Source: Phytophthora sp. 'mugwort' (taxonomy: Eukaryota > Oomycota > Peronosporomycetes > Peronosporales > Peronosporaceae). From it: a stretch of DNA of 64,000 nucleotides. The stretch covers positions 6,076,001-6,140,000 of the forward strand of contig JAUCEF010000007.1 in NCBI GenBank assembly GCA_033558025.1, given 5' to 3'. The translations under genes and the position numbers were made by a program. The notes under the pieces were generated by a model. It saw only the letters and a program-made list of their open reading frames with translations, did no database searches and was not told where the DNA came from. Below are positions 31,186-42,640 of the stretch, one piece after another. The first letter of the stretch is position 1, and each line of letters starts with the position of its first letter.

Positions 31186-31800
31186 TTGGATAAATACCGT
31201 TATCGCGAAGTTGTCGGTGCTCTGCAGTATCTGGTTGCAGCCTCTCGTCCCGACATTACTCACGCAACACGGCACCCGGGAAAGTATCTGAATTGCTATA
31301 CCAGTGCCAGTTGTACAGGGGCAATGCGTGTGCTCCGCTATCTACATGGAACGGGCGACTGTGGCCTCATGATGGACGTGTGGCAGTCTGCGAGTGTCTC
31401 TCCGGCTGGCTACTCCAACGCCGATTATGCCAATGATTCGGATGACTACAAAAGCGTGAGCGGCTACGTGATGTTGGATGAAATGTAGTGTCCTACGCAT
31501 CGAGGAAGCAGTCCTTCAACGCGCAGAGCACCTCTGAGGCGGAGTACATCGCCATGAACGAGTGCATGCGACATTTGATGCGGCTTGGAGGACTTTTGGA
31601 CGCGTTGCACCGGAAGAATGATGTGCCGGGTCTGCGAGGAGATAGCATGGGCAGCATCCGCTTGGCCGCCAAGCCTGGCAAGCACCGCAACACCATGAAC
31701 AAGTTCCTCGTGTACACCACTTGGTGGAACAGAAACAGCTGCGGAAGGTCGGCACTGAGGACCAGATCGCAAACGTGATGACCAAGGCGCTTGGTACTGT
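31186..31800 (+). pseudogene. Copia RNase H region, broken
   Basis: YREVVGALQYLVAASRPDI and MRVLRYLHGTGDCGL are the classic connection segment. NADYANDSDDYKSVSGYVM carries the RNase H Asp in the family DWA/NADYA position. A stop at 31486 separates this from ASRKQSFNAQSTSEAEYIAM, which carries the second acidic residue. Confidence 0.75.
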
Positions 31801-32097
31801 TACGTTTTGACGGTTTAGAACTACTCTGAAAGTCTTGCGGGTGATCCCTTCAACTAGCGTGATCGACGATTAATCGCTTGCATCAGCTTCAGCGACAACC
31901 CGAGTTCGCGGACTACGTCCTGAGCGGGCTCAGGAAACTCATGCCCATCTCCAACCTCTATTTTCATTAACGGAGCTCGCGGTCACTGGGGGGGGGGGGG
32001 GGCTGCTTGATGCAGACGATTGAAGACTGAAGGGAAGCCAAGGAGGTCATGGTCAAGGCGGACGTGACTGCCCTCGGCACTCACGCTCGAGTTGGAG

Positions 32098-32511
32098 TGT
32101 GGGATGGATACACTGACATCGCTGAGGTAGATTGTGTGGACCATAATACATTGCGTGTGTAAGATACAAGGGTACGACACGGGTCGTACCCCTTGGTTGC
32201 TGAGAGAAGACCTCTCTTCTTGCATACTTGCCTCTTGCATTTGTTTGTGTTAGCACAGGCTGCTGCTGCCGAGATACTGCAAGTCAGTTTAGCCTAGTTT
32301 GGATACACATCAACCTTGAGACGGAGACGGCAGTGCTGACGTCGAGCTCATGAGAGCTCACCTCCAATCTAAGTGCCTCGAGCACGAACCGTCTCCTCTC
32401 TTCAAGACCGCGTTCATTTACCTCCGCCAGTGTGTATCCTCTCCTCTTAACTACTGTCATGAATGCCGTCACGCGCAGCCACCGTCGTCTGTCTGCGGAC
32501 GCAAGCTCTCA
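32098..32511 (+). repeat. 3' LTR of the copia element (414 bp)
   Basis: Starts TGTGGGATGG and ends GCTCTCA, followed by TGCAT. It is nearly collinear with the 5' LTR. Differences include the TGCATACTTGCC insertion and ACATCGCTGAGGTAG versus GCATCACTGAGGTGG. Confidence 0.9.
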
Positions 32512-33234
32512 TGCATTGATTTCTACGAAGAGAATGGGAGATCTTACGGTTGCATATGAGATCCTTTTCTGAACACTATTAGTCACACCAAAAATTAAGT
32601 CAGTCCACAGAGACACCACGCTGATGATATTGCCTGGATATAATACTGTACTCCATGAACCTCTGTGCAGAAGCTCAGTAGCGTGAGAGAAGATGCCTCA
32701 AGTACGGAGCAACACGGCCTTAATCATAGCATCATCGTGCTGCATTGAACCGTTTGTTTTCTACTAGGTGCGTGTAAATTTCACCGTTTAAAAATGCTCC
32801 CCCTCAACCCTGGATACATATTAGGTGACCCTACTGACAGGGGATTATGGTACTGTTAGCACTCCTGGTGAACGAGGTTTGGTCCAGATATGCTGGAAAG
32901 CGGTGTGAAGGGCGTGGCAGCGAATGTATTCAGCTCGGGAGAGGACAGAAAACGTATGAAGAGTATGAATCACCGAGTTGCAACGCTTGTGTAGATGGTA
33001 CTGGCAAGTTTGGCGGTATGACTGCTGAAGAAAGTCCGGTGCTCTTCGCCGGCGGCATGACTACCACCAGCTGTCGCTTTTGACGTGAGCTGCTCCATGA
33101 GCACGAAAATCTGTCTCGATTTGTTTTACGCAATCTGGCTGCCGCTGTTGCAGATATGCATCCCCCACTTGGACACATAAGCTTGCAGCTTTGTGGACAC
33201 TTCCACAGCTGCGGTTTTAATTTGTCGTTAGTTT

Positions 33235-33275
33235 TCAACAGCACCATGGCAGCGAGTTCCCCATGGTGCTGTTGA
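33235..33275. repeat. Perfect 15-bp inverted repeat (11-nt loop)
   Basis: TCAACAGCACCATGG (33235-33249) and its exact reverse complement (33261-33275) flank an 11-nt loop. No target duplication is evident. Confidence 0.8.
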
Positions 33276-33964
33276 ATGGACCCTGCCATCTGCAACCTTG
33301 TGTTGCTGGTCTAATGTTTTTCATAAGAAATATTTGTATAGGAAAATTGAAGTAGAATATGAAGTAGAGTAGAAATATAACCGGCCGTAGTTTTCATTGC
33401 GTAGCGGAACGTATGAACCAGTAGTCGATACCGAAGTAGGAGTAAGCACACTGCAAATCGATAGACGGGTACAGCTCTCACTATTTATCGGATTGTAGGG
33501 GAATTAGGAGGCGCTGTTTAGATATGCAACTATATTATGCATAGCAAGTGTTAACATTTTCTACATACAAATGCAGGTTTCGGCAGCAGCGACAAAATTA
33601 TAGGACCAGATCATATTTTTGAAAATCTACACCTTTTTGGGGGATAGATCATATATTTTTGCTTCACTAAGAAGATGTTTGGGATAGAATTATTCCCTGG
33701 TCTTCTACCTTGGCTGGATCGTACTCCTCTTCGTTGACTCATTTTACTGGCTCATACATTGGGCTCAGGGGCACTCCATAAAGGGCAGATAGGTCCGTTG
33801 ACAAAGTCCGGGGTAGATTGGTACGTGAGGCGGCATTGGACGCGTGGCCTGGGGGCCAGGTACCGATTCGGGACAGTCTCAACGAGCAACCTCACACAAT
33901 CTTCTAATTAGCATGTCGTGCTTGTTGAATAGTCCAGTACCCCATACACAACAAATATGAGTAC

Positions 33965-34022
33965 AAAGATGCTGCAGTCGGTGCGTTTAAAGGTCGGCAC
34001 TAAACTCGACTGCAGCATCTTT
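33965..34022. repeat. Perfect 16-bp inverted repeat (26-nt loop)
   Basis: AAAGATGCTGCAGTCG (33965-33980) and its exact reverse complement (34007-34022) flank a 26-nt loop. The loop contains a further short imperfect pairing (GTGC.../GGCAC). It overlaps the start of a 60-codon ORF (33957-34139) with no recognisable product. Confidence 0.8.
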
Positions 34023-34885
34023 CTGCTCACTGCTGCACTGAAGCCACGAAATGACGAATTGAGCTGGTGGTCAGAAGACGCTTGTATGCCATACCATAGG
34101 GTGCACCGCTTGTTCTCCTTCTGGATTATTATTGGCTAGGTGGCGCTGTTATGCGATGACATATCGAACGCGTTGACAAAGGTTATTCGCTATCGTTGGC
34201 CGACCGTCTTGAGCGAAAATACCTCCATTGTCGCGCTTCTTCGTCTAGGGACGTTTAGATTCGCAAGCTTCCTACCTCGCACAGCGGCCGTGGTTCTCTG
34301 CGGAGACGAATACATGAAACGCAAATGTTTCACTAACTATATAGCATAGAAGTTTGTATGAATTCATGAAACAGTATGGCCCTATCGTTTTGTCGCTATT
34401 GTCGAAACCAGCAATTTGTATGCTGAACCCACTAAAGTTGAATTCTCAGGTGGTACATATAGCACATGTACCCTCTTGGTATGCAAAATAAAAGAGCATA
34501 TCTAAGCAGCAGCGTTTTTACTCCCCTCTACAAGCCAAGAAAACTATGACCAGATTTGGGGGGTCCTATTAAATTGGCGGCCACTGTACGGTAGTGTAGA
34601 ACGTACCGATTAATACTTCTAGCATCCGACACCCTACCAAAACAGAAGGTATAGGGTTTCACATATTAAAAGGATGTTTTATTGTACACAACACAAATTT
34701 CTTCAATTCTACAGCTCGTCGTCTCGAGGTACACGTTCAGGTCAACATTCTTCTTCGTCTCCAGCATATTGCACCCTCCAGCTGTTCGAATTTCCGTAGC
34801 TCGTTTGCTACAGCCATTGAAGCTCCAAGATTGTTGTTGCTTGTCGGTCGATGCAAATGTAGAAGTGAATGTATTTAGCCTTTAG

Positions 34886-37690
34886 CTATCTTGCTACCCG
34901 TTGTAGTACGTTATGCACGCCTTCCTGGAAGGTTGTCAGTTGAACAACTGCTTCCGGTGCAGGTGCAAAACTCTGCAGTGTTGCTGTTTCAGGGTAAACC
35001 CCTGCTACAGCTGCACATGTAGCTCCAGCTACAACACTTCCCCCTCCAGGCCAGCTTTCGAAGTCAATATGCACTCGGCTTGCCGGTGAGCCGATCTTCC
35101 GTGAATCCGCACCAGTCCTAGGCGATACGGAGTACCTTGGACAGCGCCTTCACTGGCGCCTGGTTTCCATGTGCGCGAGCGAATGCCTTTACAGCCATGG
35201 CAACGTCTTGAAACAAAACCACTGCAGGTTCCCAGGAGTCCTCAATGTTATCGAGTCCGCGCCAGTGTACCTTGATCTCCTGCTTTTTTTCCTGCCGGTT
35301 GTATCGAGCTTTCAGCAAGGTATCAACATCATGACCTTCGCTATTGTGGGCAACATGAAGCAAAAGGTCCTCAGTCACATTGAGTGACGTGTCTGCATAG
35401 AACTTGAGGCGGCTAGCATTAGCTTCTTTGCGCTGGCAGGTCACCAGGTTTTCTATATCGAAAATCCAGCAAACATCCGCGTACAACATGTAGTCTCCGA
35501 TGTCAAATTGAAAAATAGCAGTTCCTTTCTTTTTGTCGCGGTTGTCGCGCCCTTCAGCCCTTTTGTCAGCGTTTTCCCTTGCACTTCGTTTGTGCATATC
35601 TTCTAGGGCCTGCTGAAGTTGGACGACATGTTCGCGCTGGGTAGCTTGTATCTGCTTTAGACTAGTTGTTTTGAATGGCCCCGGGATCGCGATATGATCA
35701 CTAGGCCCCATGGACTTGAGTCCGGTCATTGCGGTAATGGGGGCAATCCCTCGAAGTGATGGTGAAGGCTTGTTATTCAGCACCATTTGGACAATCTTAG
35801 CTACTCGTGGCCACTCAGAAGACTGCAGTCTCCATTAGATAGGAGCGTTTGACAGCAGTGCAAAGTCTCGCGCATAACCTCCTCCACCGTACCGTTTGCC
35901 CATAGGCAGCGCGCGGTGGTGAAGTGATGGTGCGCCCCGAGCGCGTGCTGTAGCGCTTCAATAGTTTTGTTTTCAAAATGCGTGCACTGGTCAGTCACCC
36001 AGGAACGGCATACTCCAAACGACGCGAACCAGTCAAGAAGGCTCACAAATGTCGTGCTAGGATCTGCTTGCCTCACACGGCAGCAGCCATACGAATTTGG
36101 ATGCGGCGTCTTGATCACTAGCACATACTCTTGCTTTGTATCGCTCTCGCACATATGCAAATAGTCCCAGTGTATTAACTCGTTTGGACGTTCAGCATGC
36201 ATCGCCTTTCCAAGCAGTCTGGGTTGGGGAGGTCCTCGCGCAGTGGATGCATCGCTGCACGAAAATTCAACATCCTTCGTCATTCCAGTCCAAACGAATC
36301 GCTCACTAATTTGCTGCAAAGTTGCAGCAGTACCTCGATGTCCCGCGATCCCAAAATGGCCTACCACACATACTCGTACTTGTAGATCGGACGCCTCATT
36401 AGGGATCCAGATCCTGCCGTGACCATCTTTCCAGAGTGCGTCCTCGTCACATTGCCTTAGGCTGCTTGGTGGTGTCGCCGCATATTGTGCAGTTGCAATC
36501 TCTTGCCGAGTTGGCCAAACGAAAGTATCGTCCAATTGGGGAGACAAAGATAGAGGCACTTGACGGGTAGCACACACTGTCGTGAAAGATGATCCCCAGC
36601 GTCAGAGAAGATCTGCCCAGACGTTATCATCGCCAGCAATGTCATGAATTTCATATTTGTAGCCCATCACCAAAAGCGACCACCGGTGGAGCTTGTCCGC
36701 CGTGTACTTTGGCACCGTCTTCGAAACACTGTGCGGATCGAAAATAAAGCCCAGGTTGCGATGACCGGAACAATGAGAATCATCGGGGCGGTGATGCAGA
36801 TAATCAGCTCTCCGACATGTTTCAATTATTGCATAGTCGTGCGGTATTTGTGCGATAGCAGCGCCCCCGCGCTCGTCACTCGCGTCTGTGTACACTGTGA
36901 GCATCTTATCAGGATCTGGATGCTCTAATGGATTGCATGTTGCAACGCAGCCTTGCAACGGTCAAGACAGGCGACTTCATTGTGCCCCACCCACGTCAAA
37001 TAGTTTAATGGCTCGGGTGACTTGTGTTTTCTTGCGGACACCAGCCCGCTCGTACACGTGCTCCATCATTTTCAACAGTGGATCAATCAGCTTGTTGAAC
37101 GCTGGCAGCGAGCGTTCGCATCCAGTTCAGTGCGCAAACAAATTGCTGCAACTCCTGCCCTTAAGTAGGCGTAGGCAGGTTCGAAAGAGCGTTGATCCTA
37201 GCTGGAACATGGCGAACGCCCTTTCCAGATACCACTCTGCCACACCACAAGGCCTCTCGCAGGTAAAAACTGCATTTCTTTGGGTTGAGTTTCAGGCCTT
37301 TGGCAGCACAAGTCGCTAGTACCTTCTGAAGCAATACTAGGAGGCCCTCGTCAGTGTCTTTGTAACCGAGTAAGTCATCAATCCAAATCATTTATCCGTA
37401 GTTGGAAACGTCGGCAAACATGTGCTGGTCGACTGCACATAGTGTGATCACTCCTGCTTCAGTAAGAATAGAGTATATCTCCTGGCAGTACACAGCCATG
37501 GCAAATTGCCAGAAACCTTTGAAGAAATCAAGCGAAAGTATCGGGATGATCACCCGTAATTGCTCGAAAACCGCCTCCAGAATTGGCATTGGCCACACAA
37601 TTTGCTCCAGACAGCCGTTCGCACCTCGAACATTTACAGTCATGCGGAAGGTCCCAGCTTCAGGTTTGTTCAGGACGGTGATCCTCCTCG
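34886..37690 (-). mobile_element. Ty3/gypsy chromovirus-type pol: RT, RNase H, integrase, chromodomain (broken)
   Basis: On the minus strand the order is reverse transcriptase (from about 37680; PEAGTFRMTVNVRG, IVWPMPILEAVFEQL, then IWIDDLLGYKD at 37391), RNase H (DKMLTVYTDASDERGGAAI, 36602-36958), integrase with zinc-binding start and core (RFVWTGMTKDVE, HWDYLHMCE, 35801-36577), and a chromodomain near the end (HDVDTLLKARY...IKVHWRGLDNIEDSWEP, about 35250). Stops or shifts separate each part. The chromodomain would direct integration to chromatin marks. The N-terminal edge of the RT is missing at the junction near 37,690, where sequence of a different style begins. Confidence 0.75.
35118..35786 (-). 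pseudogene. Integrase C-terminus plus chromodomain of the gypsy pol
   Basis: A 222-residue frame. The first half is a basic coiled segment (VQLQQALEDMHKRSAREN). FDIGDYMLYADVCW is the GPY-like integrase tail. The chromodomain HWRGLDNIEDSWEPA follows with the conserved Trp pair. It is separated from the integrase core by a stop at about 35800. Confidence 0.7.
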
Positions 37691-40216
37691 TAGGCCCGGT
37701 AGCTCGTGGCGAGCGCTGCTACCTCGGCGGATCTGGTCGGATCGAACGCCAGCAGCTCCAGGGCTGGTACGTCGAGAGCCTTCCACGGCTCCTCCCTGTA
37801 CAGAGCCATGATGTTCTCCTTAGTGAGCAGGTCGGAACATAACGCGAAGGATCCAGTTGTCCCCCGCGACCGGCCCGCTTAGGGAACATCCATCCGGCCG
37901 AGAGCACCCGGTTGTCGATCAGGATCCGGGGCGTGAGGGTGTCGAGGGTAGCTCACTAATCTGGGAAGAATCCCAAGGTGCTATCTCCTCCGCGATCACG
38001 ACCCGCGGTTGATGGAAGCCGGGGAGAAAGCTATCAACAGGACCGAACGGCTGGGAAGCAGGATCCGTGGCGGGTGCAACGACTAGAAGAGTCGGATTGG
38101 GTGTGCCAGCCGCCTGAGTCGCGTCTTCCACTCCTTCCTCCGTTTTTCGGCAGAGTTCGGATCTTGGTCGACCACGATGGACGTAGCCTGAGATCCCTCG
38201 CCAGAAGAGATCTCCGCGGAAAAACTGCGTCGACGTCGTCGGATTGGGATCGCGCCAGAGCCATTTGGAGTTCGTCGTCGTCGGAGTCGTCGAAGATCGC
38301 GTCCGAGGAGACGAGCGCGGCATCGAATCAACTACTGCTAGATCTGGAACCGGGATCGGAGCTAGATCCAGATCCTGTGCCGGGGAACTCGTAGTCTCCA
38401 TCACCGACCTCAGCCGCGGCGTCAACAACGAGATCCAAGGAGGATCCTGGTTGGACTGAAGGCACCTTCAAGGCCGATCCATAGGCAGTTGCGCCATCCA
38501 CCGCAGGGAATGAGGAACGAGGCACCTTCTTCGGCGGGCTCGGATCCTCGTGGCGAGGAGAAGCGGGTGGACTCAAGGGCCTCTTGGAAGAATCCTGGTC
38601 ACTGTGAGCCACGGAATTAGACCGACCGCTACGTGCAACCGACGAGCTCCGTATGGCGGCCGAGTCGTGCTTGCCGAGCAGGCCTTGGTGAACTTGCGAC
38701 AGAAGCTCATGCTGACCGCAGAGTCGATCGAGATCTTGGCGGACCAGCTGGTACGCTTGATGGATGTCGGAGATCTGCACAAGGAGATCTCTCTGGACCT
38801 TGAAATATTTCTGCTCCTCCTGCACAGCATTGTCGAGATCCAGGCACGCCTGATCGCGTTCGCTGGTCAGCTGCGTCACTTGGGCCGCCGCAGATTCCAG
38901 ATCTCGCCAAACTTGAGCGTCGACGCAGATCTTGGTGTTAGCGCGAGTCACCTGATTCTGGGTCCTCTTGAGTTCCTGAGCGATCGTGTCGCGAGCAGCT
39001 TCGAGTGTCTTGTGATCCACGCAGAGATTACGGAATTGGTCTTGTGTCTGGTGCAGCGAATCTTCGGCACGCGTGTGATCTCGGTAAGTTGCCCCCAGCG
39101 AGCGCTTAGGCGCTCGATCTCTTCCCGGGCGGCATCTAGCTTGCCCACGGTATGATTGTGAACGATTGTGAACCCTGTGAAGATCCACACGGCGACGCTC
39201 AGCTTTGTCAAGAAAACCCTCTAGCTCGAGGATCCGCTCACCTCGGATGTGCAGCTCGATCCGTGCAGCATGCAGATCTGCCGCGGGAACCGATCCGTCG
39301 AGCCGTTGGTGCACTTGGTGCAGTTCGTCCCGCAGTCGCTGAACTTCACGTTCCAGATCGCGGACATGCTGTTTCCGCTGCTCGTGGCTACGCTGAAGAT
39401 CCGCTTGGTCCTTCTAAAGACAAATAGACCTCTGAACGCCGTGTCACGCTCGGATCGAGCGGTTTGACACTGCCGCTCGAGGTCGGCGGATCGCTGCTTC
39501 AGCCCGGTCGCTTCATCCCGCAGATCCTGCAGATCCTGCGCAAGGGAAGGAGCAGTCCTGGGCGGATCGGCTGGCGCGGCACTGCCATGGTCGGATAAGC
39601 GACGCTCCAGACCGAGGGCATAGTCTTGCAGACGGGTGTACGCTTCCGCACTGGTTTCTTCTAGCAAGGCGTAGCGCGCCCGCAGATCGCCGAAACCCTG
39701 GACCTCCACGCGGAGACGGTCAGCTTCTTGGCGCGTTTTTTTGTTTTTTGTTTTTGTTTTCGGCCTCAAACTGCGTGACTTGGCGAAGTCGAACCTGGAT
39801 AACGTCGTAGTGGCGCTGGACGAAGTCCACGAACGAGCGCACAGTCGTCCAGTTGGGCTTGGCCAGCGCGTGGAGTTCCTCGTGTGTTGTCCACCACGCG
39901 CGGTAACCAAATCCCACATGGCTTGCTGATGCTTGGCCAGCAGCTCGTCGTAGACACCAACGAATGTGTGGATCGACGTTGCCGCGGCTCGCAGCGGATC
40001 CAGATCCAGCACGACCGGTATTGCAGCCGCCGAAGAATCCGACGGTGCGTGGACACAGTGCGCGCATGGAGTAGAGGCGTCCGGAGACAGGCCGTGTCCG
40101 GCGAATACGGCAGCGCGAGGCGTGGCGTCAGTATCATGAGCGCGGCGGCGGATGAAATGGTGGGGATGCTTGATCTGGATTGACGGCAGTGGGTTGAATT
40201 GTGGATCACTTGACAT
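37690..40216 (-). pseudogene. Large coiled-coil gag-like polyprotein of an LTR retroelement (broken)
   Basis: On the minus strand the frame starts ATG at 40216 and in three overlapping frames encodes about 800 residues. There is a Pro/His-rich start, then long heptad coiled coils (for example LRARYALLEETSAEAYTRL, LEDLRDEATGLKQ-type and VTQLTSERDQACLDLDNAV). A Ser/Pro-rich linker and a helical gag-like end follow (MALYREEPWKALDVPALELL, about 37800). T-rich slippage at 39737-39763 and at least two other shifts break it. GATCC/GGATC motifs are very dense. The family is not recognised. Position and composition suggest a retroelement gag different from the adjacent pol. Confidence 0.45.
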
Positions 40217-41150
40217 GGTGTGTTATCGTTGCGCGGTGGTCACAACGTGTCAGGGGCGGTTGTGATATTGCAGATCCGGATAAGATGGAAGTTGACCGGC
40301 AACTGGAGGATCCACGTCGCCAGCAGCAGCCATAACAGCGTGAAGGTGATGGATCCGGACCATGCGACAGCCTGGTCTGTATATGGTACGGATCCTAGAC
40401 CCGTCCGTGGGGTTAGGCCCTAAGTACTAGATCCGATCAGTTTAGGGCACACCGGGTTGAAGATCCGTAGCTGAAGGGAGATAGAGTGGAGATGGGTGGC
40501 CAGGAATAGGTTAAAGATGGGATCCTGGTTATAAGTAGTCCGTAGGATAGATTTTGGGATGGGATCCGAAGGTAGATAGGTTAAGTATAAATCAGTACTG
40601 AATTTGCACTGGAAGACAGACTTGACTTTAGTATAGGGGATTTATATTGGCCACATACATAGACCAAGTCTAAATTTGGCGATCTTCTCGCACACGTGAC
40701 AGCCCCTGGATAGATTGACTAGGTCGCGCTCGCCCTTTGGCTTCTCAACCTCCCTCAAGATCCCGCTATTGGAGGCGGCAAGCATTGTAAAGGAACAAGG
40801 ACAACTCCGATAAGGAGCAAGGACACCTCAAGAAGGAAAAACTCCGGATCTCATATTTCTATTACGGATCCAAAAGGTCTACGTAAAGGGCTCAAGACCA
40901 AACCAACATCGGATCTCGTGCGCAGAAGTACCCGCGCAGACCCCCCCCCACCACCACCACCACCAAGTCCCCACAAGGACGTCCAAGGCCCACCAAGTGC
41001 GCATCTCGTGTCAACGAGAGAGCAGTACCAGCCCGCCGAAGGGTACACAAGGTGAACAACTCAACAACAAGACGGCCGTCGGAGTACTCCCACCGTTAGG
41101 CGGTGTCTGGGCGCAGTGCATGTGAATTGGGATCCTACTGAATTTCAGCG
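40217..41150 (-). other. Leader / possible LTR of the coiled-coil gag element
   Basis: Non-coding, with the same GGATC-rich composition as the gag ORF, and a CCCCCCCCACCACCACCACC run near 40945-40965. I could not define LTR borders because no second copy lies in the window. Confidence 0.35.
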
Positions 41151-42640
41151 GATCCACTCCACCACATTACCTTTCGCTTTCGAAACCACTTTGCTGGTTT
41201 TGGTAAAGTGGCTGATAAATCATCGGACTTTGTGCAGCGACTCGTTCACTGCCAGACCAAAGCGCCGAGCCATCCCCATTCGAATGCGAGCCGGTTTCAA
41301 CCCTTGAGTCGCCGTCTCGCGGCCGTAGTCTTTCAAGCTTGGGGTAAGCTGTGGCTTGCAAGGCGCCCTGATCGGAGTCTCATGGGCGCCCACTTCCAGG
41401 ATCGTCTCTCGGTTGACTTTTTGACACGCCAACACTTTTCCAAGCCAGCGGCACGCGTCATTGGGTGTAGCTGTCTTTCACGTTTCCGAGGAACACCTCA
41501 TCAACTGGTAGCGCATCTTGTGCGGGCGGGTAAGAGCACACATGACGCAGGGATCCAGGTGGCTCTTGACGATGATTAAGGACTTCATGGCCTCCATTAT
41601 CAGCTGGATGTCCTCGCGAGGCAAGTCGCTGCGGACAGTTGTCCAGCTGTACGTAGGTACCCGTCTTGGATTGGAGTCGGTAGTGACGCTAGTGCTCGAA
41701 GTTCTGCAGGTTTAAGTATGAGTATCATCGCTTTCAGACTACGGCAGGATCGAGTTCACGTGCATGCGTACTATTGGATAAAATCTGGCTTCTTTCTCGC
41801 CAACAATTCGCCAGATTTGACTGGTAGATTCACTTGCAAATGGTGCGTCCTTGCGGAGGATGGTGTGCTTGCTCCCCGTCTATTGGATGTGCCGAAACTC
41901 CAGCTTATGTGGATACCCATCGTCTTATGTGATGACACATAATCTGTATGGTACTCCGTTTTACTGTGTGATTTTCTGATTCTGTCCTAATGAACGATAA
42001 AATCTGGGGACGGTGCTATTAATAGCCGTGAAGGAGCAATACAATAGGTATATATATTCCCTTTCTATATTATTGTAGGAGAAGCATATTCGGTACGATG
42101 CCCAAGCCCTATTTAAACCCTAGGCAGCTAATAAAGATACATCACGACCATTTATTTCCATATTCATCCAATCACGGTTCATTAGGATTAGGGTTAGGTA
42201 CAGGCTATCTCAGCTTATTTCTGGAATATTCCCAGAATCTGAAAATAATTTACTATTGTGGAGCCAAGACAAGAGCAAGTTCACGGGTTTAGTGCATCTT
42301 GATCCGGAAATAGCTTTCCATTGACGTGGCCGCCTGAGTACTCGGCAAGGAATCATTACTGCTTAGACTACGAGTGTAGGAAGAACTATGAGGAGAACAC
42401 CTCGTGGGTTCGATACACCATCGCGGACGCTCGGGCAAGAATTCGTTGCAGTTATGGCTTAAACGAGTTCAAACGTCAGCTGAACTAAACAGTAATAGTT
42501 TAGACAGGATTCATTTCTCTCTCATAGCAGAGTAGCTTACACACGCAGAATTTATATTCATTACTACAGCATTCTCAGTCATTTTACAGACGAACAAAAA
42601 AATGACAAAGCTCTGTTGCTAGTGGGTTTCTAGCGAAGGC
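41151..42640. other. Unassigned stretch
   Basis: Short frames on both strands (for example 41208-41579 + and 41220-41435 -) have no recognisable domain. A short TTAGGATTAGGGTTAGG run at about 42180-42197 is too small to count as telomeric. The rest is AT-rich DNA. Confidence 0.35.

Larger units (their letters stand above)
27654..32511 (+). mobile_element. Ty1/copia LTR retrotransposon with exact boundaries, coding region decayed
   Basis: Two highly similar LTRs (27654-28057 and 32098-32511) each start TGTG and end CTCTCA. They are flanked by the 5-bp target duplication TGCAT (27649-27653 and 32512-32516). Integrase comes before reverse transcriptase, which defines copia. Gag, integrase and polymerase are all broken by stops or frameshifts, so the copy needs help to move, if it can move at all. 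I could not recognise a primer-binding site matching a known tRNA just after the 5' LTR. A 15-G run sits at 31988-32002, before the 3' LTR. Confidence 0.9.
32517..34885. other. Non-coding, AT-rich stretch with two long hairpins
   Basis: No gene supported. An ORF pair at 32847-33083 (+) and 32930-33295 (-) overlaps on opposite strands without recognisable domains. Near 33600-33660 a TAGATCATAT.TTTTG motif is repeated twice. Two perfect hairpins (33235-33275 and 33965-34022) are listed separately. Confidence 0.45.

Noticed and set aside
31988..32002. 15-G run, and the 15-C run at 56912-56926, as functional elements
   Set aside because: Simple homopolymers near transposon sequence; probably slippage, and their lengths may be sequencing artefacts.
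42180..42200. TTAGGATTAGGGTTAGG stretch as interstitial telomere repeat
   Set aside because: Only two or three imperfect units; chance level in AT-rich DNA, and the unit is not a clear match to an oomycete telomere array.
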